64,000 bases of DNA. Source: Trinickia terrae (GTDB lineage: Bacteria > Pseudomonadota > Gammaproteobacteria > Burkholderiales > Burkholderiaceae). This document shows positions 19,164 to 28,127 of the stretch, piece after piece; within the stretch, counting starts at the first letter, position 1; each line of letters starts with the position of its first letter. The notes under the pieces are model-generated. The model worked only from the letters and a program-made list of their open reading frames with translations. It made no database searches and had not been told where the DNA came from. The DNA is taken from the NCBI RefSeq assembly GCF_005144415.1, contig NZ_SWJE01000002.1:199723-263722 (forward strand), read 5' to 3'. A program made the position numbers and the translations under genes.

Positions 19164-20408
19164 ATGCCGGTTTCTGCTCTCGATCGAAAGGCGGATGGCA
19201 ACACCGCGACATGGGCGCTGGCCATCGCACAACTCGTTGCATGGGGGGCGATCTATTACGCCTTCTCGCTCTTTGTCGTACCCATGGAGCACGAGCTTGG
19301 ATGGAGTCGCGCATCGACCAACGCGGCGCTGTCACTCGGGCTGCTAGTCTCCGGGCTGGCCGCATATCCGGTCGGGAAATGGATCGATCACGGGCACGGC
19401 CGGGCAGTGATGACTACGGGATCGCTGCTCGGGTCAGTCATGCTGGTGATCTGGTCGCAGGCAGGCAGTCTCGCGACGCTCTTTGCAGCGTGGATCGGGC
19501 TAGGCATCGCGATGGCGGCGACGCTTTACGATCCGGTCTTCGCGGTGATCACCCGGCGCTACCCCGGCAGTTTCCGCACGAAGATCACGTTGATCACGCT
19601 CGTGGCGGGATTCGCCAGCACCGCATTCATTCCGCTCACTCAGGGACTAATCGACGTCTTAGGGTGGCGTCACGCACTGCTCGCGCTCGCTGCAATCAAC
19701 TGCTGTGTTTGCCTGCCGATCCATTGGTTTGCGCTGCGCGACAACGCGACCGCCCCGGCTATCACGCTCAACAAGGCGAAGATCAAGGCCGAGAATAGCG
19801 AGTCGATCAGGCGCGCACTTCGGACACCGGTATTTTGGGCGCTCGCGGTCTGCTTCACTGCGTATTACGCGACATTCGCAGCGCTGACGTTCCACCTTGT
19901 CCCGCTCATGGTCGAGCGCCGTGTCTCGCAGCCCGTCATTCTCGCGACTATGGCGGTCATCGGCCCGGCACAGGTCCTTGCCCGAACGCTATGGTTCACG
20001 GCTGGGCGGAACGTATCGCCGCAGATTGTGGGCGTGACGATCACCGCGGCCTTCCCGGTATCGGTAGTGATTCTGCTGATTGCTGGAACGTCGCCCGTGG
20101 CGCTGATACTGTTCGCTGTCATCTATGGAGGCGCGAACGGCATGATGACGATCCTGCGCGGCACTATCGTGCAGGACGTAATGTGGACCGAAGGCTATGG
20201 AGCAGTCAGCGGGCTGTTGTCGACGCCATCGAACATTGCGAAGGGTATCGCTCCGATCTCGGCAGCCGTGATCTGGACGATCGGGCAAAACTACGCGCCC
20301 GTCGAATGGGTCGTGCTGCTTGTCTCGCTGGTCTCCACGGCCGCGTTCGGCGTTGTCGTGATGCATGCCCGCCGTCGCGATGGCGCAATCGCGGCGACGT
20401 CCGATTGA
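19164..20408 (+). CDS. MFS transporter of the ars operon
   Basis: This is a 414-residue protein with 12 predicted membrane segments. The opening WALAIAQLVAWGAIYYAFSL and VVPMEHELGWSRASTNAALS resemble monocarboxylate/oxalate-formate-type MFS carriers. It begins 3 bases after arsH, so it is surely co-transcribed. MFS genes are frequent at this place in ars operons, and some export organoarsenicals or an arsenate ester (ArsJ). No GAPDH partner gene is present, so an ArsJ role is not supported and the substrate stays open. Confidence 0.87.
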   Translation: MPVSALDRKADGNTATWALAIAQLVAWGAIYYAFSLFVVPMEHELGWSRASTNAALSLGLLVSGLAAYPVGKWIDHGHGRAVMTTGSLLGSVMLVIWSQAGSLATLFAAWIGLGIAMAATLYDPVFAVITRRYPGSFRTKITLITLVAGFASTAFIPLTQGLIDVLGWRHALLALAAINCCVCLPIHWFALRDNATAPAITLNKAKIKAENSESIRRALRTPVFWALAVCFTAYYATFAALTFHLVPLMVERRVSQPVILATMAVIGPAQVLARTLWFTAGRNVSPQIVGVTITAAFPVSVVILLIAGTSPVALILFAVIYGGANGMMTILRGTIVQDVMWTEGYGAVSGLLSTPSNIAKGIAPISAAVIWTIGQNYAPVEWVVLLVSLVSTAAFGVVVMHARRRDGAIAATSD

Positions 20409-20614
20409 CATCGTCCCGGCACTCGTACTGACGATCGCGATCTTCGCATTCGGGAAGCTCTGGCGGGCTTCGACGTACGCGAGGGCGCCATTGCCTATGC
20501 GAACAACTGGACGCAGGATGAAAAGGCCCGGAGTTCCATGCGGATGATGCCACCTGCCAGCGAAGGAATGTGCAGCATCGCCTTGTATGGCAGGCAGAGG
20601 AGCAAGATGCGCGG

Positions 20615-21685
20615 CTAGTGAGCCGTCAAGACCATCAAAATATCCGCATACCATGCGCTGTTCAGTCCGAGCGACTCATCCATATGCACGTCCCTGCCGC
20701 CCATATCGATGCTCGAGGAATGGACGCCCAAAAGCAGCCACGGCAGCTCATCAGGCATCCTACCTTCTGACGGCGCTCTCAGGACAACGGGTGCTCCACT
20801 GGTGCCACGGTGGGTTCGTGCGTCCGTGACGAAACAGCCCTTCCCCTGAAAACGCAGGCCAAATGCCGACGCCAGCACGCCTTGCCGAACGACAGGCAAA
20901 TGGTGCAGCGAGTCGTGGAATCCGAGCGGAAAACCGACGATCAGCAGAGACGCCCCAATCGGCATCGCATCACCCGGACGCGGCAAATGACCGGGGCCGA
21001 ATGCCTGAAATATCGCGCCCGGCGGCAACGCAGCCCTATCGAGCTCCACTACAGCTACATCGATCTCGCCACCATCATCCGTTCCCTGACGCCAGAGAGG
21101 ACGCCCCGCGGCGTATAGCGGAACGGCCACCCACGTGGCGGCGGCCAGGTTCGCCGCGTCGACGTGAAACTCTATCTCCAGCCGATCGGGGAAATGCTCA
21201 CCGGACACGTCAATCATGACGTGCCGGCTGGTCACGAGAAACAGGCGTGCCCCCTGCTGGAAAAAAAAGCCGCTTGCATTGGTCAACCGGCGTTCCTGCG
21301 CAAACGTACATACGCGCGTCACGGCGAGAAGCAGCGCGTCCGCAGCCTCTGGGGGATGCGACTCCAGAGGCTGCGCAGGACATCGCGGAAGCTCCTCGAG
21401 CGCGCCGTGTGACTGAACAGGGTCTCTGCTGGGCGGAATTAGTTCGGATAGCAGGTCAACAAGGGCATTGTGCTCGGGCCCGTACCTTTCCGACGAGAGA
21501 AACGCCGCAACCGCAAGTTCCGATACGACGCCCGCCGACGCCGCGTTCGGCACGTGGCGCACCACGGTAGCTTTATGCACGCCTCGGCACAGAAGCCATC
21601 TATCGCCGTTAGAACTGCGATGGAATTCGAGTGCATCCTCGCTCATGCCAGCTCCGGGATCTGGCTCGGTCAGGTAAGAATTCAT
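20615..21685 (-). CDS. Trypsin-like serine peptidase with an N-terminal small-domain fusion
   Basis: This is a 356-residue protein. The C-terminal two thirds is a chymotrypsin-fold peptidase: His in FLVTSRHVMIDV, Asp in GGEIDVAVVELDRAALP, Ser in THRGTSGAPVVLRA. The first ~80 residues (LEFHRSSNGDRWLLCRG, VVRHVPNAAS, RYGPEHNALVDLLSELI) resemble a small stand-alone protein seen beside such genes, so this may be a fusion of two neighbours; a Pro-rich linker joins them. There is no signal peptide, so it is probably cytoplasmic. The ATG at 21685 is preceded by AGGAG; an upstream ATG at 21706 lacks one. The substrate is unknown. Confidence 0.8.
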   Translation of the reverse strand: MNSYLTEPDPGAGMSEDALEFHRSSNGDRWLLCRGVHKATVVRHVPNAASAGVVSELAVAAFLSSERYGPEHNALVDLLSELIPPSRDPVQSHGALEELPRCPAQPLESHPPEAADALLLAVTRVCTFAQERRLTNASGFFFQQGARLFLVTSRHVMIDVSGEHFPDRLEIEFHVDAANLAAATWVAVPLYAAGRPLWRQGTDDGGEIDVAVVELDRAALPPGAIFQAFGPGHLPRPGDAMPIGASLLIVGFPLGFHDSLHHLPVVRQGVLASAFGLRFQGKGCFVTDARTHRGTSGAPVVLRAPSEGRMPDELPWLLLGVHSSSIDMGGRDVHMDESLGLNSAWYADILMVLTAH

Positions 21686-21826
21686 AGACACTCCTGATGT
21701 GACCATGATCTCATTGCCCGATGGAATCGCGAGTCACGACTCCATGACACGATCGGATTGTCCCGATCATCCTGTTCGCCGGCCCGCGAGCGCATCCTTG
21801 CGCGTAGTCTGCCGTGGTTGGGCCAC

Positions 21827-22111
21827 TCAGGCGGATTCCCAGATGGTGCGATCAGACCCGTCACCGTCAATCAACATTTCGGCGTAGGCCATGGACGCGC
21901 GCCGTGCGTCTCCGGCATTCACGAAAGGACCCTTGCCGGGCACACGGAATAAGCGGCTCCGGGGGCTGTCCATCACGGAATCCGGTTCGCTGATACGAAT
22001 CGACGCATCGAACCCCTCCTCGTAATTGTGACCATATCCCGTCTGGGTCGCGCGATGGGGATACACGAGCAAGGAAATATCGAGACCTCGATAATGGCGA
22101 ATGGTTGTCAT
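21827..22111 (-). CDS. Small protein of unknown function, related to the one at 22726
   Basis: This 94-residue protein has AAGGAG 8 bases before its ATG. The pattern YRGLDISLLVYPHR, YEEGFDASIRISEPDSVM, SRLFRVPG, DARRASMAYAEMLIDG matches the 22726 gene almost motif for motif. Both look like members of one small alpha/beta family; I cannot name it. There is no membrane segment or signal peptide. Confidence 0.72.
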   Translation of the reverse strand: MTTIRHYRGLDISLLVYPHRATQTGYGHNYEEGFDASIRISEPDSVMDSPRSRLFRVPGKGPFVNAGDARRASMAYAEMLIDGDGSDRTIWESA

Positions 22112-22725
22112 CAGGTAACTCCTTCTGGCCGCAGTACGCAGCCGTTTTCTGATCGCTGTGCGAGTTTGGCCGAAGGCGATATCCGAAACGCCTGACGAGC
22201 CGCACCAACGAGGCGAAGCGGCCCGAACCGGGTCTCTCGGCAAGAAACTCGGTACACGGGCAAGACAGTGACTAAGCGGCTTTGCGCCGGCCCTGCCAGC
22301 GAGCTTCGTGCTTCATATCGGCAAGCGCTCGCTCAGCCGGCATTCCGCTTACGTCTGCTGGATCGAACACCACGCCGCCCTGAACTAACGAAGCGGGTCA
22401 CTGCCAGCCTCGCCTTACATTCGCCACATCATGGGGGCCGCATCCGTCACTTGTGCGACGAAGCCTGCATCCTGGGTCCGCCTCATCGCGCGGCAAGCAG
22501 GCGTGGTTGTCGGTGAATGTTCTTGAAGAGGTCGCCACGTACAGTGGAGGAAGAACGAAGCTGATAGCAGTCGTCATGTGCGGGCAGCGATTCGCTTTGC
22601 AGACCTCGTAATTCACGATACGCGCGAGGGCACCTTCGGTCAATTCAATTCTGGTAACAGTCTCTGCACCGCCCTACGTTGCTCGTTCCAGGGTATAGTG
22701 AGTCGTCCCCTGTGGAGTGACCAAC
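22112..22725. other. Intergenic region between two divergent related genes
   Basis: No gene is supported. Short frames are present on both strands but none has a domain or ribosome-binding site. Confidence 0.4.
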
Positions 22726-23013
22726 ATGTCGACACACCCGCTTCTTCTCTACAAGGGATACGAACTTCATCCCCTCGTCTTCGCCCGCACATTCAGTCGC
22801 TTTGACGGACATTCCCGTTATGCCGAAGGGTATGACATTGCGGTACGGATATGTCGCCCGGGCGCGATAGCAACCTCCGCCGCAAGCCGTGTTTTCAGGC
22901 TGAACCAACCGCATGCATTCTCCGACTTCGGTATGGCAAGGCGTGCCGCCCGGCAGCAGGGAAAGGACATCATCGACGGAAAGGTGAGTGGAGCTTCGGT
23001 CATGGACATGTGA
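22726..23013 (+). CDS. Small protein of unknown function, paralogue of the one at 21827
   Basis: This 95-residue protein starts at ATG 22726 behind GGAG; a GTG at 22717 is possible. YKGYELHPLVFARTFSRFDG, YAEGYDIAVRICRPG, SRVFRLNQPH, ARRAARQQGKDIIDGK line up with the divergent gene 600 bases away. The pair suggests duplication within this accessory region. The function is unknown. Confidence 0.7.
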   Translation: MSTHPLLLYKGYELHPLVFARTFSRFDGHSRYAEGYDIAVRICRPGAIATSAASRVFRLNQPHAFSDFGMARRAARQQGKDIIDGKVSGASVMDM

Positions 23014-23216
23014 AAAGGCTGCTGGCCTGCGGCATCAGCTGATTTGCTCGAGCCGCGAGTTGCTCTCTCGTTGATGGCCGATTTGACCGTCGCTGCTTCA
23101 TGGCCACTGGCGGAGAGCATCCTTCGGCGCATTTCTTCATTCGGTCAAACGCAGCGGTCGGCCACGGCGACGCGAGAAACTGAACGCACGCATTCCTCCG
23201 CACTGGTATCGCCTCC

Positions 23217-23501
23217 ATGCAAAGTGATCGCAATGCGATTCCGTACTACCTCGTTTTACGCACTGACTGTCCGCCGTATGTTCTGAACGCTGACCGCCAT
23301 GTCCTGCGCCGCGAGGCAAGCCTTCTCCTGCGAGCGTTCGCGAGAGCCCGCGGCGCGCCGACCTCGATCGCGGACGACGCGTGGAACGACTTTTCCGGCT
23401 CGGAATCTATTTCCCTCCTTGAGCGCATGGAGATGCGGGCCTACGCACTGGTTCGCGGGGCCGAAAGCGAACATCAACTCCGGTTGCTGGCCGCTCTCTG
23501 A
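23217..23501 (+). CDS. Hypothetical protein
   Basis: This is a 94-residue frame with ordinary composition (AIPYYLVLRTDCPPYVLNAD, RREASLLLRAFARARGAP). No domain is recognised and no clear ribosome-binding site precedes the ATG. It is kept because codon use resembles the neighbours and no better frame covers the region. Confidence 0.4.
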   Translation: MQSDRNAIPYYLVLRTDCPPYVLNADRHVLRREASLLLRAFARARGAPTSIADDAWNDFSGSESISLLERMEMRAYALVRGAESEHQLRLLAAL

Positions 23502-23758
23502 CTGCACCAACGTGCCCATTCCCTGCGGGCGGCGAGCTCATCCATTAGCGCGTACATTTGCTGGTCACCTTGCGCGGCATATCTAACAGAGGTGGCCGCG
23601 CTCGATGGACAAGCTGGATTGTCCGGATGGAAAAGTGTTACGAGAATTGCCTTGACCGTGCCCCGCGCGGCGCCAACCGTGAATTCTATGAACAAGGTTT
23701 TTGGATTGCCGCCAGGCCGGCAGTTTGTGCTCCCCTTAAATCCGACAACTCCATCCGA

Positions 23759-24184
23759 TCACGTGATCTCTTCAAGCAGTCGCAGGAGCGGCTCGGGTGC
23801 CGCGCCCTTCTGGCAATAGGCGTCGAAGCCTGCGGCCACGCCATTGGTGCGGACGGTTGATTCGTCCTGGGCGGTAAAAGCGACAATCACAAGGTGCTGC
23901 GTTGTAACGTCCTGGCGAAGCAATCGCGCGACCGCATAACCGTCCATGCCCGGCATATTAACGTCCAGTATGACGATGTCCGGCATCCGTGCGGCGACTG
24001 TCTGCAAGACCGCCGACCCGTCCAAAACACACTGCGCGTCGTACCCCGCCAGCGACAGGGCTGCGGTGAGCGCTTCGGCACCGGGACGGTAGTCGTCTAC
24101 GACGAGCAGACGATGGCAGGCGCGTGGCGGTGCGTGCTGCACGGTGCGTGCCGTCCAGCGTATGGCGCGGAGCAATGATTTCAT
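23759..24184 (-). CDS. Receiver-only response regulator (CheY-like)
   Basis: This is a 141-residue protein. A basic N-terminal extension (~25 residues) precedes one receiver domain: acidic pair in LLVVDDYRPGAEAL, phospho-acceptor Asp in IVILDVNMPGMDGYAVARLL, Thr in IVAFTAQDEST, Lys in DAYCQKGA. No output domain follows. No histidine kinase gene is nearby, so its partner is elsewhere. The start at 24184 (MKSLLRAIRW) is preferred over an upstream one at 24223. Confidence 0.82.
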   Translation of the reverse strand: MKSLLRAIRWTARTVQHAPPRACHRLLVVDDYRPGAEALTAALSLAGYDAQCVLDGSAVLQTVAARMPDIVILDVNMPGMDGYAVARLLRQDVTTQHLVIVAFTAQDESTVRTNGVAAGFDAYCQKGAAPEPLLRLLEEIT

Positions 24185-24655
24185 GGCAAAGATCTGCCTT
24201 GCGTGAACCAGCGGTTGAAGCATCCGCTGCCATGAGGGTCACTGTTGTGCGTGCCGGCCAGAATGGCAGAATATGAGAACCCATGCGCAACCTTTATGCC
24301 CGCCAAGGGATCGGCTATGTCCGCTGGCGTGACGCATGAATATCACTGTCGACCAACGATGGGATAGAAACGAATTGGTGAACTTTGATTTGGCGCGGTC
24401 GTCTCGCTACAGATGCCATGCCGCGACGGTATACGAGCGACTTTTCGTCACCTCACCTATGTAGGCCAAGCGTTTCCAGCCGGTCTCAACATAATTGCGG
24501 GGTGTGGAGCGGATGCTCGCGCTGCCTCAGGACGGTCATAAACTGTTGAGCTAATTCGCCGATCGAAGCGATCGTGGCAAACTGGCCGGCTGCCGCCCGG
24601 GGCAGCCGGCTGAGTCGACCCGTTTGGATCGAGACCGGTACAGATTTAACTGGCC
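24185..24655. other. Intergenic region holding repeat copy 2 and a hairpin
   Basis: No complete gene is present. The segment 24502-24554 repeats the tail at 8798-8850. A GC-rich hairpin lies at 24585-24610 (GCCGGCTGCC / GGCAGCCGGC) without a T tract; it may end transcription of the adjoining GH54 gene. Confidence 0.5.
24502..24554 (+). repeat. Tail fragment of an unidentified repeated gene, copy 2
   Basis: It shares 17 identical bases, then 10 more after a 7-base mismatch block, with 8798-8850. It reads VERMLALPQDGHKLLS then a stop, the same length as copy 1. The upstream sequence is unrelated to that before copy 1. Confidence 0.5.
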
Positions 24656-26206
24656 TCAAGGCGCCCAAGGCGTCGTGATGAGCCAACTGACATCGTAGGT
24701 CCACAAATTTGCCGAATCGAAATCGTTCGGACCGCCATCGCTGCTGACGTACAGCGTGTTGTTGTAATGGCGCAAGTATCGGGTCGGATAGTTGTAGGAA
24801 TGAAACGACGTACCTTGCCCATCTTTTCCGGTCTCGGCGCAAAAGGTCGCGTCCTGCCGGAATTGCTGGGTTCCGTCCATGGGCTGCCGGTAAACGTGGA
24901 AGTTGAAGTGGCGCATGAATTCCCCAGGATAGTCGCGAGATTCGAAGGAGTAGCAGGTCGAATCTGCAAGACCAGCGCGTACGATCCACGTTGAGTCTTG
25001 ATCGGCCGAAGCCGCACTTGTACTGGAGATCACCGCGGTGACGACTGTGCCACTTTGCGCCGTGCTGCCGCTTTGCTGGCTGATGTATCGGGTCGTGCAA
25101 CAGGGTGTGGTTGCGTTCAACGAAATAGTCGAGTCTTGACTCAGCACTCCGGCGACCGAAGTCGGACCACCATACCCAACGCTCACTATATTGGCCTGGA
25201 CGGCGTTATCGACGGTGTCGCTAGGCACCCCCGCGGTCATCACCCCTTCGAAAAAAGAACCGATCGACCCGTTGCTGTTGTCGCCGCCAGTGCCCAGCAC
25301 GATAGATCCTTCCTGATGCATGGGCATGTAGCCAGTTGTGGTCGGCAGCGAGCCCGAGTAACTGGTCGAGAGCGCCCCGCTCTGCGCATTGCCGTACTTG
25401 AGCACGAAGGTCTTTTGGCCATCGTTTTTCAGCATCGCGGTCACGTAGGGTTCCGTGTTGCCCGTGTTGGCTGAATCTTGACTCGGCCCCGCGCCCGACT
25501 CGAACAGCCCATTCTCGAGGTCGGCTTGCACCCAAGGGCCGCTGCCGCTGCAGGGCGAGAACCAGCATTCGGTGCCGAAATTGATCGCATCCATGTGTCC
25601 GTTGCCGGTGTCCGTGATCGACGTTTCCGCGTTGCCATAGTCGAAGCAGCACGAGCCGTTGAAGTGCGTGCCGGAGGTGACCATGTACATCGCCTCTGGA
25701 CTTCCGTTCCTTGCGACCCCCGTGGTGGCGACATTGCGGTAGCCCATGACTCCGGAGAAGGACGCGCCATAGACTTTGACGCCGCCTGCGGTTACCGGTA
25801 GGGCATCCGCCGGAACCCCGCTGTCGGCGCCGCCGTTGCCTCCTTTAGGCTCAACCGTCAGGTCGTTGTGGTTGGAAGTTTGGTCATAGATGACGCTGAT
25901 GATGCATGTGGTCCCGGCACAGAACGCGTCCTGATCGCTTGCCTTGGCGTAGCCGCCTTTGGCTTGCAGACCGATATCCTTCGTCTGGCTATCCGAAGCG
26001 CGCTTGACTTGGTAAAGCGCGCCGTTGTAGTTAGCGAACAGGGCGCGCGTCGTGCTATGCGCGGCGACGCAAGCCGTTCCTCCGTTTGCGTAGATGTCGC
26101 ACGGTAGGAGGCTGGCGGCCATTGAGACTGTCGGGCCTACCAACAGAAAAGTGAATCCGAGGACGGTCGCAACCCACAGGCGGCGAAGTAATGACCCATG
26201 CTTCAT
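24656..26206 (-). CDS. Exported GH54 alpha-L-arabinofuranosidase with CBM42 domain
   Basis: This is a 516-residue secreted enzyme predicted to release arabinose from arabinoxylan or arabinan. A signal peptide ends near MAASLLPCDIYANGGTACVA. The catalytic domain (about residues 35-350) matches fungal AbfB: AHSTTRALFANYNGALYQVK, SCCFDYGNAETSITDTGNGH, the nucleophile region ADLENGLFE, and GTGGDNSNGSIGSFFEGVMT with the acid/base Asp. The last ~150 residues are an AbfB-type beta-trefoil (YPGEFMRHFNFHVYR, YPTRYLRHYNNTLYV). GH54 is chiefly fungal. No other sugar-catabolism gene adjoins it. Confidence 0.93.
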   Translation of the reverse strand: MKHGSLLRRLWVATVLGFTFLLVGPTVSMAASLLPCDIYANGGTACVAAHSTTRALFANYNGALYQVKRASDSQTKDIGLQAKGGYAKASDQDAFCAGTTCIISVIYDQTSNHNDLTVEPKGGNGGADSGVPADALPVTAGGVKVYGASFSGVMGYRNVATTGVARNGSPEAMYMVTSGTHFNGSCCFDYGNAETSITDTGNGHMDAINFGTECWFSPCSGSGPWVQADLENGLFESGAGPSQDSANTGNTEPYVTAMLKNDGQKTFVLKYGNAQSGALSTSYSGSLPTTTGYMPMHQEGSIVLGTGGDNSNGSIGSFFEGVMTAGVPSDTVDNAVQANIVSVGYGGPTSVAGVLSQDSTISLNATTPCCTTRYISQQSGSTAQSGTVVTAVISSTSAASADQDSTWIVRAGLADSTCYSFESRDYPGEFMRHFNFHVYRQPMDGTQQFRQDATFCAETGKDGQGTSFHSYNYPTRYLRHYNNTLYVSSDGGPNDFDSANLWTYDVSWLITTPWAP

Positions 26207-27008
26207 GTCGAATTTCCTCTTTTACCAAACCATGACTAGTCAGACCATATCGACACGATTGGGAGTCGAATGGCCTATCTCGAGGCCACGTTCACTTGTC
26301 GTTCTCTAGATAACCGGCTGCGAATTCACTCTCGATGCCTTGCCGACGACGGCGACACTTCATGACCTCAAAGGCCGCAATGAAGCCAAGGCCGGGCCAG
26401 CCTATCGATGTGAACTCTGATTTGTCGGCATCCAAATTTCCGCACATAGAGTGGGAAACCATGCCATTTTTCAGTCAGAAAATCGGCATTGATCGGATTT
26501 TTACGAGAATAGACGGAATGAAAGTGGGAATTTTTTCAGTTTCCGTTCGTTAAGTCGACAATGCCGCCGCCTTAACCGGGCCGTTAGCCCTGTGGATTTC
26601 ACTTTGTGTGCAAATGCCAGCCGAAGTCATTCCGCTCATCGATATCTCCAATATTGTTGTCATTGAACGAACTTCTGCTCGGGTGAGCAATCCGCCGAAC
26701 GCACGCCACCATCAGGCATGCGCCAGGTGAATAGTCATACTATAGGAGGAAAATTTAAGAAGTCGAGATTTTTCGCTTCGACGCCGCGCGCCGAAGCTAT
26801 CGAGTCGGCCTTGGCCTTTTGATCGCGCATTCCGCGCCGCAGTGAAACGAACTCGTAGTAACGGCAATTGGGTCACTGCGGCAGGCGCTTTCGCAAATGC
26901 GGCGCATGAGGCCGAGCGAGACGACGGCAAATGAATCGGCCGGAAGCCGGCTCAGGGTGTGCCGGCGGTGGTGATAGATCTGGAAACGGAGGGACCGGGC
27001 CTGGGAAT
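26207..27008. other. AT-richer region without a confident gene
   Basis: No intact gene is seen in about 800 bases. A minus-strand frame (26797-27060) has a stretch (PADSFAVVSLGLMRRICESA) that could be a decayed regulator, but this is weak. The composition at 26400-26760 is noticeably AT-rich. Confidence 0.4.
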
Positions 27009-27260
27009 TCAGGCGCTGACAAGAGGAAAGTCCAGCCGGAACAACCACTGCGTTAGACAAGCCCTTCTGCCGGGTCGATGCTTGAGGTCATCGATTGCAC
27101 CTTGTTGGGGTCCTGAGATATCGAGTCGCTTCTGGAAGTCGTCGAATCGAGTCGTGCCTCCGAAGGCCTCGCGTAGGATCATCAGGCTGCCCCAATCGCC
27201 GATGACATCAACGGATCGGGCCATGGGACATTCGGCTGAGGCCCAACTTTTTCGCTGCAT
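27009..27260 (-). pseudogene. Truncated HxlR-family regulator
   Basis: The frame begins MQRKSWASAECPMARSVDVI and continues GDWGSLMILREAFGGTTRF-DDFQKRLDIS, the first half of an HxlR winged-helix domain. After LDIS the sequence (GPQQGAIDDLKHRPGRR) departs from the family, where the recognition helix should follow. About 53 residues of real homology remain of a normal ~110-150. The core GDWWS motif carries Trp to Gly. It is probably inactive. Confidence 0.75.
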
Positions 27261-27361
27261 GGAGCGAACTGCTTCATTGTTCATGCGTGAGGTCGCAGTG
27301 CAGCTCGGCTTGCTGGCATAGAGCTGCGCGCGTCACAAAATATATTGCCACTTTGCGATTG

Positions 27362-27381
27362 CTGAACTGTGCGCAGTTCAG
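27362..27381. promoter_or_regulatory. Palindrome upstream of the HxlR remnant
   Basis: CTGAACTG and CAGTTCAG form a perfect 8-base inverted repeat around TGCG, about 100 bases upstream of the HxlR start. It is a possible regulator binding site. Confidence 0.4.
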
Positions 27382-27467
27382 CGCGACGAGCCTATCCCTT
27401 CAGTCGCCGCAATCATGCCGGCAACGAAGACCACCCCGATCATCGATAAAAAAGCTCTCACCGTCAG

Positions 27468-28031
27468 CTACGTTGATGAAAGGGTGCGGGCCTGCGTGAT
27501 CAACTGCCGCGCTACGGTTTCGAAAGGTTCGAGGCTCCTTTCGGCTCGGCTTAACGCCACGGCACCTTCGACGGAGGCAACCAGCATCACTGCAAAAGCA
27601 TGCGCCTCCCTACTCGAAACGCCGCCCTCCCGGAAGAGATTGGCCAGTTGATCAATCCAGCTCTGGAACACGCGGGCCGTATACGCCAACTGCTCCTCGG
27701 AGTCCGCCGCGACTGTCACAGCCACCACCGCGCAACCGGCCTCGAACTGTGAGCGAGTGAGCACAGTCCGCCAGATTGCGAGGAAGCCTTCGACCACCCT
27801 CTCAAGAGAGGCCCCGCTGAGTGAGCTCAGAACATCCGTGAGGACCATTCCCGCTCGGTCAACTGCCGCCTCGATCAGCTCGCGCTTGCCGTTCGGGAAA
27901 TGGTGATAGAGCGAGCCACGAGGCGCACCCGTGGCCGCAAGCACGTCGGAAAACGAGGCAGCCTGCGGACCGCCGCGCGCAAGCAACCCCATCGCCCCTT
28001 CAATCATACGTTCACGAACCTCGCCACTCAT
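27468..28031 (-). CDS. TetR-family regulator (LmrA/YxaF type)
   Basis: This is a 187-residue repressor. The TetR HTH is MIEGAMGLLARGGPQAASFS with DVLAATGAPRGSLYHHFPNG. The C-terminal part (RSQFEAGCAVVAVTVAADSE, VEGAVALSRAERSLEPFETV) is the LmrA/YxaF ligand-binding fold with its conserved GC. The ATG at 28031 follows AAGGG; a TTG at 28061 could extend it. Two palindromes lie in the 96-base gap to the divergent secreted-protein gene, which it probably represses. Confidence 0.9.
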   Translation of the reverse strand: MSGEVRERMIEGAMGLLARGGPQAASFSDVLAATGAPRGSLYHHFPNGKRELIEAAVDRAGMVLTDVLSSLSGASLERVVEGFLAIWRTVLTRSQFEAGCAVVAVTVAADSEEQLAYTARVFQSWIDQLANLFREGGVSSREAHAFAVMLVASVEGAVALSRAERSLEPFETVARQLITQARTLSST

Positions 28032-28065
28032 AACGCCCTTCTGTCTTTGTGTTGGCCTCAAAAAT

Positions 28066-28111
28066 AGCTATGACGATTGTCATAGCTCCTGCTAATATGA
28101 CAATCGTCATA
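28066..28111. promoter_or_regulatory. Twin operators for the TetR regulator
   Basis: Site 1 (28066-28087): AGCTATGAC and GTCATAGCT, perfect 9-base arms around GATT. Site 2 (28096-28111): TATGAC and GTCATA around AATC. Their centres are 27 bases apart between divergent genes. Confidence 0.85.
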
Positions 28112-28127
28112 GTTTGGAGGACGTCCC

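Noticed and set aside
19164-20408. ArsJ assignment for the MFS gene
   Set aside because: No partner GAPDH gene in the operon and no diagnostic motif; left as MFS of unknown substrate.
26797-27060. LysR-like fragment on the minus strand
   Set aside because: The resemblance is too short and weak to annotate.
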